A stretch of DNA of 64,000 bases from Lepturacanthus savala. Its lineage: Eukaryota; Chordata; Actinopteri; Scombriformes; Trichiuridae. The position numbers were made by a program, and so were the translations under genes. The stretch is taken from assembly GCA_030544235.1 (NCBI GenBank), contig JARUPU010000033.1:868001-932000 (forward strand). The letters are read 5' to 3'. A model generated the notes under the pieces. The model saw nothing but the letters and a program-made list of their open reading frames with translations. It searched no databases and was not told the origin of the DNA. Positions 59,501 through 64,000 of this stretch are shown here, piece after piece; the stretch's first letter is position 1; every line of letters begins with the position of its first letter.

Positions 59501-62500
59501 ATTTTTATTCTTTGTTTTAACATTTAAATATGCAAAGTTTTCACAAAATACATATGTACATAATACAGGTACAACAGACAGGGCCATCTATAGCAAAATA
59601 AAATGCAAGATATCACTCATAGCTGATATTTGGAAAAAAAATAATAATAATAAATAAAATGAGTTGGCCTAACGGGCCTTCATGTCCATAGCTCTCACAT
59701 GAGTCACTCTCGGTTTAACATTTCAGTCCGTAGTGAAACAGGGTGCCCCCCAGGGGTGCGTGTTCCTCCACACGTTCATCATGGTGTCTAATTTGGGAAT
59801 CTCAGCACGGAAAAGTTCAAAATTCTCCACACAGAGCATTCCAAAATCAATGAGATTGCTTCTGGTCCAAGTAAAATTGTCGGGCACTCATTACTCAGCC
59901 ATTTCCTGGTTATTGCTTTCTTACTACTTGCTAATAGTATTTGTAATAAGTACCTATCTTGTTTATTCATCACAATCGGTGTTTCCTAAATATATAACAC
60001 TGAAGCTTAGGTCAAGCTGCATGTTAATTATTGAGCTGATTGCTGTTACTACCTCTACCCAATATGAAGAAATATTAGGGCAATCCCAAAATATATGGAA
60101 GTGGCCAGCAGACATGTCACCACACCTTCTCCAACACTGTCCGTGTTCTGGGTTGTTGGTTTGTAACCTTTTAATTTTGGGAGTTATGAAAAACCTTAAA
60201 TTGTTTTTCCAGGTGAATTCTCTCCACAGATCTGAGCTGGAGGTAGTGGATTGTGTCCTACAAATGTTTACCCAGTCATCTTCAGTTAACTGTATGTTAG
60301 CTTCTTTCTCCCATCTTGATTTAATATACATTGTGGAATGACCCCTGTCAAGTTGTAGAGCAGAATAAATCCTGGAGATCAGTTTTCTGTCAGTATCACC
60401 CTTCCATGCCTTATATATCCTGATCAGGTTCATTCCTTCTTCTCCAATAGTTTTTATGTTTTTATCAAAATAGTGTCTTAGTTGAAGGTATCTGAAGAAA
60501 TCGCGTTTGTCCAGATCATGAGTTTCTGTGAGGCGTTGAAAGGGATCTAATCCAGTATTTTATCCAGAGGAAATTTTGCAGTATGAGGTGATGCCCAGTT
60601 CTGTCCAGTGTCTTAATCTGCTGTCCAGTTTTTTTTGGAGGGTTTTGTCTCCCAATATAGACGGGAGAGGTACTCTCATTAAATTTTGTTCCAAGTCCTT
60701 CCATTTTTCATCGCATTCAGGATCACAACAGCAGACCAGAAATCGCAGCTGTGCTGCCCTATAATAATCTTCCAGGCAGGGCAAGGGCCATTCCACCTTT
60801 GTCCTTAGGCAGCTGTAATGTCTTAAAACTAATCCGTGTTTTTTATTTTTTTCAAATAAATGTTGATATCATCATATTCCATTCGATGAATTACCTGGGA
60901 GGTATACACTGAAAAAGGTATAAGAGTAGGTAGTATATTCATCTTGATGATTTCTATCCGGTTGTGCATGTTTGTCGGTGGTAATAACCAGCGACTGAGG
61001 TCTGCTTTAATGTCCGCTGTTATGGGGGTATAGTTTTGGTCAAATATGGTAGTTAAATCTTTTGGACTCCAAGGTGTTTGATTACGTTGCCTGCCCATTT
61101 AAATTTACATGTTCTATAAATGCTTTCTTGTGGTCCCGGGTTAAAGGTCAAAGTCTGAGTTTTCTGTAAATTTAATTTGTAACCAGAATATGAGTCAAAT
61201 TCTTTGAGTAGAGACATTAATTTAGGTAGACTTACTTGAGGGTTAGTGAGAGTTAAGAGAATGTCTGCATATAGGCAAATTTTATATTGTGTGTTTCCAC
61301 TCAGTATCCTAGTTATATCTTCATCCTCACTTATTACCTGTGCCAATGGCTCAATAAAGAGTGCAAAAAGTGTGGGATTAAGGGGGCATCCCTGACGACA
61401 TCCCCTCTCAAGCAACACTGTCTTGGATAAGTATCCGTTTATTTTAATTCTTGCCGTGGGGGAGCAGTATAGAGATTTAAAGCATTCAATTACCTGATCA
61501 TTGAAGCCTAGGCGTTTAAGCACCATATATAAGTATTCCCAACGGACCGAATCAAAAGCCTTTTCAGCATCTAGACTAATAACTACGGATTTCAAATTAC
61601 TTTTTCTCATTTGGGTGGTGAAGGGCCCGCCATACGCTGTCCTGGGTTGTCCGTCTGATCTGGATCTATCAGATCGGGGACAATATTTTCCATTCTTTTT
61701 GCTAAGATTGATGCATATATTCTATAATCCATATTTAATACTGATATGGTTCTGTGAGAACTACATTCTGTCTTGTTATTAATTGCTTTAGAGATTACTG
61801 AAATTATTGCTTGTCTCCATGAAAGTGGTGTCTCCCCCCCCTTTAAGAGTATAGTTAAAACATTCTTTTAGTATTGGTACCAAAGTTTCTCTGAAGGTTT
61901 TGTACCACTCAGATGCATAGCCGTCGGCTCCTGGCATTGTATTTTCTTTCAGTTTCGTTATGGCCATATTTATTTCTTCCTCTGTTATCTTTTTGTCATT
62001 ATTCTATTCTGTTATGTTCCTACTGGTGGTAAATCTAGGCATGCTAAGAAGTATGATATAACTGTTGATTCGGCTGCCCGAGGTTACGTGTATAATTTCC
62101 TATAGTACACTTCAAAAGAGTTTTGAATGTCTTCCAGTTTATGACACATCTTATCATTACATCTTATCATGTACGTATTAGTGCTGTCAATCGATTAAAA
62201 AAATTAATTGAATTAATTACAGGATTTTGTAATTAATTAATCGAATTAATCACATTTTAATGTCATATCCGCTAAAGGTCTCCTGATAAAGAATTTGAAT
62301 TCTAGTATATTAATGAATTGTAATGCATGACTAATCAATTGAATACAGTAAGAAGAGAAGATCTGAAATCCAATGTTTTATTGGTGAACTGTGCTTCATG
62401 AATTACATCCAAAAGTAAAGGTCTAGCACATTAAACCAGTTAGACCAAGTGCATTATTCATAAATGTAAAACAAATACAACAATTCAGTTAAATAAATAA

Positions 62501-64000
62501 AATTCTGAAATAAAATAAAGAAGTCACTTAAGCTCAATATAGCAATTCAAAAATGAATAATAGAAGTCGTATATTTTGCGCTGCATTGTGCCAACATAGT
62601 TTTGCTCTGTGAGACCAAACACGTGTGGTTTGAACCAATCAGATCATCGCATTTGTTTAGCTCGGCTCGCCTCGCGTTGCATAGCAACCAGAGACGCGCT
62701 CAGACTTGTTGCTCCGTGCCAAATGGCACAGACAGACACCGAAACAACGTAGATTACACTGAAACGAGCACACTGGAATTGTTCCAGCACTCGGATAATG
62801 TAACTAACTACTAACTAACTAATGTGACTTTAGTACATCGTTTTCTTTATTTAACATGGGATTTTCGCCACCATTGATACTCATAATTAATTGCGTTAAA
62901 TTTAACGTGTTAAATTGCGGTGTAATTAATTAATCGAATTAACGTGTTAAAATGACAGCTCTAGTATGTATTTCTCTGCCAATTGCTTACGTATCCTCCA
63001 TGCGAGCAGTTTTTTAGATTTGGGGCCATTTTCATAATTTTGTTTAATAAATCTAATTCTTTTTTCTATTTGGTTTTCATATATGTTATTTAGAGTTTGT
63101 TTTGTGTCCTGTATTTCGTTTAAAACATCAGTGTCATTTTGCTTCATAAGTCTGCTCTCCAAGGATTTTAGTTTTGCAGTCGGGTCATTAATTTGTTTCT
63201 CTTTTTCCTTCTTCTTCCGGGCAGACCACATTATAAGTTTGCCCCTAATAACAGCCTTGGCTGCATCCCAAAGTGTACTGGGGGACACGGCCCCATTATT
63301 GTTATATGACATATATTACATAAGTTCTTCCTTAATAAATCTTTGACATTGAGGGTCGCTTAAGAGGTTGGTGTTTAGTCTCCATAGAGTCTCATTAAGT
63401 CTGTTGTCTAAGTGTAATGTCAGGTATACCCCCGTGTGATCAGAAATGTCTCTTACCCCTATGTCACATTTCACCATTCTCGGCTTTGAACATAAAAAAA
63501 ATAGTCAATTCTTGAGTGCGTAGAGTGTGAATGGGAGAAAAAAGTAAAACATTTTTCAATCGGATTCCCTCCATACGTCCATTATATCTATTTCGTTAAG
63601 CAGTTTTTTTGTACATAAAGCTTCAGGTTTTATGTTCTTTTTTCTGTTTGTGGAGTTCCGAAAGGGGTGCAGTATTCTGCATTTTGTATTCTTGATGCAT
63701 TTCTAACAGTGAGCGGTAAAAAGTTTACCCAAAATGTTCAACCAACCACAGATGACCTGAACAAAAGAACAACTGTCTGTATAACAAAATGAAACACAAC
63801 ATATGAACATAGCATACATGTTAAACATTTGTGACTTCCAACCATGAAGTGTAAGCTTAACTTCTAAGTTGAGAGGGGAGTCCCTTAACCCTGAAGGTTA
63901 ATATCAGAGCAGCGCCCGTGAAAAGCTGGGCATCGGTTCCCAGACTTACTATCTATTTAACTGGATCATGTTCCCAGTAGGAAAATCAGTTTTGAACACC
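59501..64000 (-). mobile_element. L1-clade LINE, right-arm copy (partial, inverted)
   Basis: Mirror of 41945-46445 on the minus strand; the 5' part is outside the window. The 3' target-site copy is at 59488-59500. It includes the C-terminal CCHC region (60080-60136), the RT core (61610-61053) with the same YADI change, and the linker (63312-62947). Frames are identical to the left copy wherever I compared translations, including shared stops and frameshifts. The copies therefore arose by duplication of one dead element, not by two insertions. Confidence 0.9.
62180..62964. mobile_element. hAT-like element inside L1, right-arm copy
   Basis: Mirror of 42981-43765, with the same TAATTAATT-rich ends and inserted at the same L1 position. 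It shows that the nested insertion predates the inverted duplication. Confidence 0.75.

Larger units (their letters stand above)
55925..64000 (-). repeat. Right arm of the large inverted repeat (continues)
   Basis: Reverse complement of 41945-49955, reaching the window end. The inner boundary (CCAGTAAAAACAGCAAATC) lies within intron 1 of the P2RX7_C-like gene. Near the boundary, about 52 bp (from about 55992) is present only here and about 19 bp is present only in the left arm. The (CA)n run at 58018-58059 is longer than its partner, and the G run is only 7 bases here. Confidence 0.95.

Noticed and set aside
41945..64000. Inverted repeat as terminal inverted repeats of one giant transposon
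   Set aside because: The arms contain several unrelated nested elements and parts of a spliced gene. No transposase or target-site duplication frames the unit, and the inner boundary cuts an intron.

Overview
The window looks like a piece of a teleost fish genome: AT-rich DNA with intron-bearing gene fragments and no intact host gene that I can name. It carries a very large satellite array plus transposon families typical of fish: an L1-clade LINE, an L2/CR1-type LINE tail, a Helitron with an extra protease-like ORF, a CACTA-like transposase, piggyBac-like and hAT-like short elements, and an endogenous retrovirus scrap. The species cannot be read from the sequence. The overall picture is pericentromeric or other satellite-rich, transposon-rich DNA.

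Layout. 1-29344 is an unbroken satellite array with a 189-bp monomer (63 codons, so every monomer stays in the same frame). About 155 full monomers fall into some ten recurring types, which I call A to I plus a rare J. The types recur in a fixed order and form higher-order repeats (HORs) of 11-20 monomers. The array continues past the left edge. 29345-30067 holds older, diverged edge monomers. 30068-30446 is a non-satellite module that recurs at 55507-55880, again directly after diverged satellite monomers. 30963-31635 is a LINE 3' end. 32270-36100 (minus strand) is a decayed, internally deleted Helitron. 36300-36500 is a piggyBac-like end inserted in a split gene remnant (36501-37356), followed by a CACTA-like transposase pseudogene (37556-39751). 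40161-46445 is a broken L1 with a visible target-site duplication, a nested hAT-like element and a 562-bp tandem duplication.

From at least 41945 to about 49955 the sequence is repeated in inverted orientation at about 55925-64000. This is an inverted repeat with arms of 8 kb or more around a spacer of about 6 kb; the right arm runs off the window. The outer part of the arms (L1) is almost identical and the inner part is a few percent diverged. Both arms carry a small spliced gene with a P2RX7_C-like cysteine domain. The left copy keeps its first exon and upstream region but has two nonsense codons. The right copy is open in its two last exons but lost exon 1, because the repeat boundary lies inside intron 1.

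The spacer holds that first exon, a short telomere-like repeat, hAT-like short elements, a retroviral gag/protease remnant, and the second patch of satellite monomers with its module. Nothing here works as a pathway. The story is one of repeat turnover: satellite homogenisation, nested transposition and large inverted duplication. The strongest candidate for something undescribed is the 189-bp satellite with its nested HOR organisation, together with the satellite-flank module and the inverted duplication next to it.
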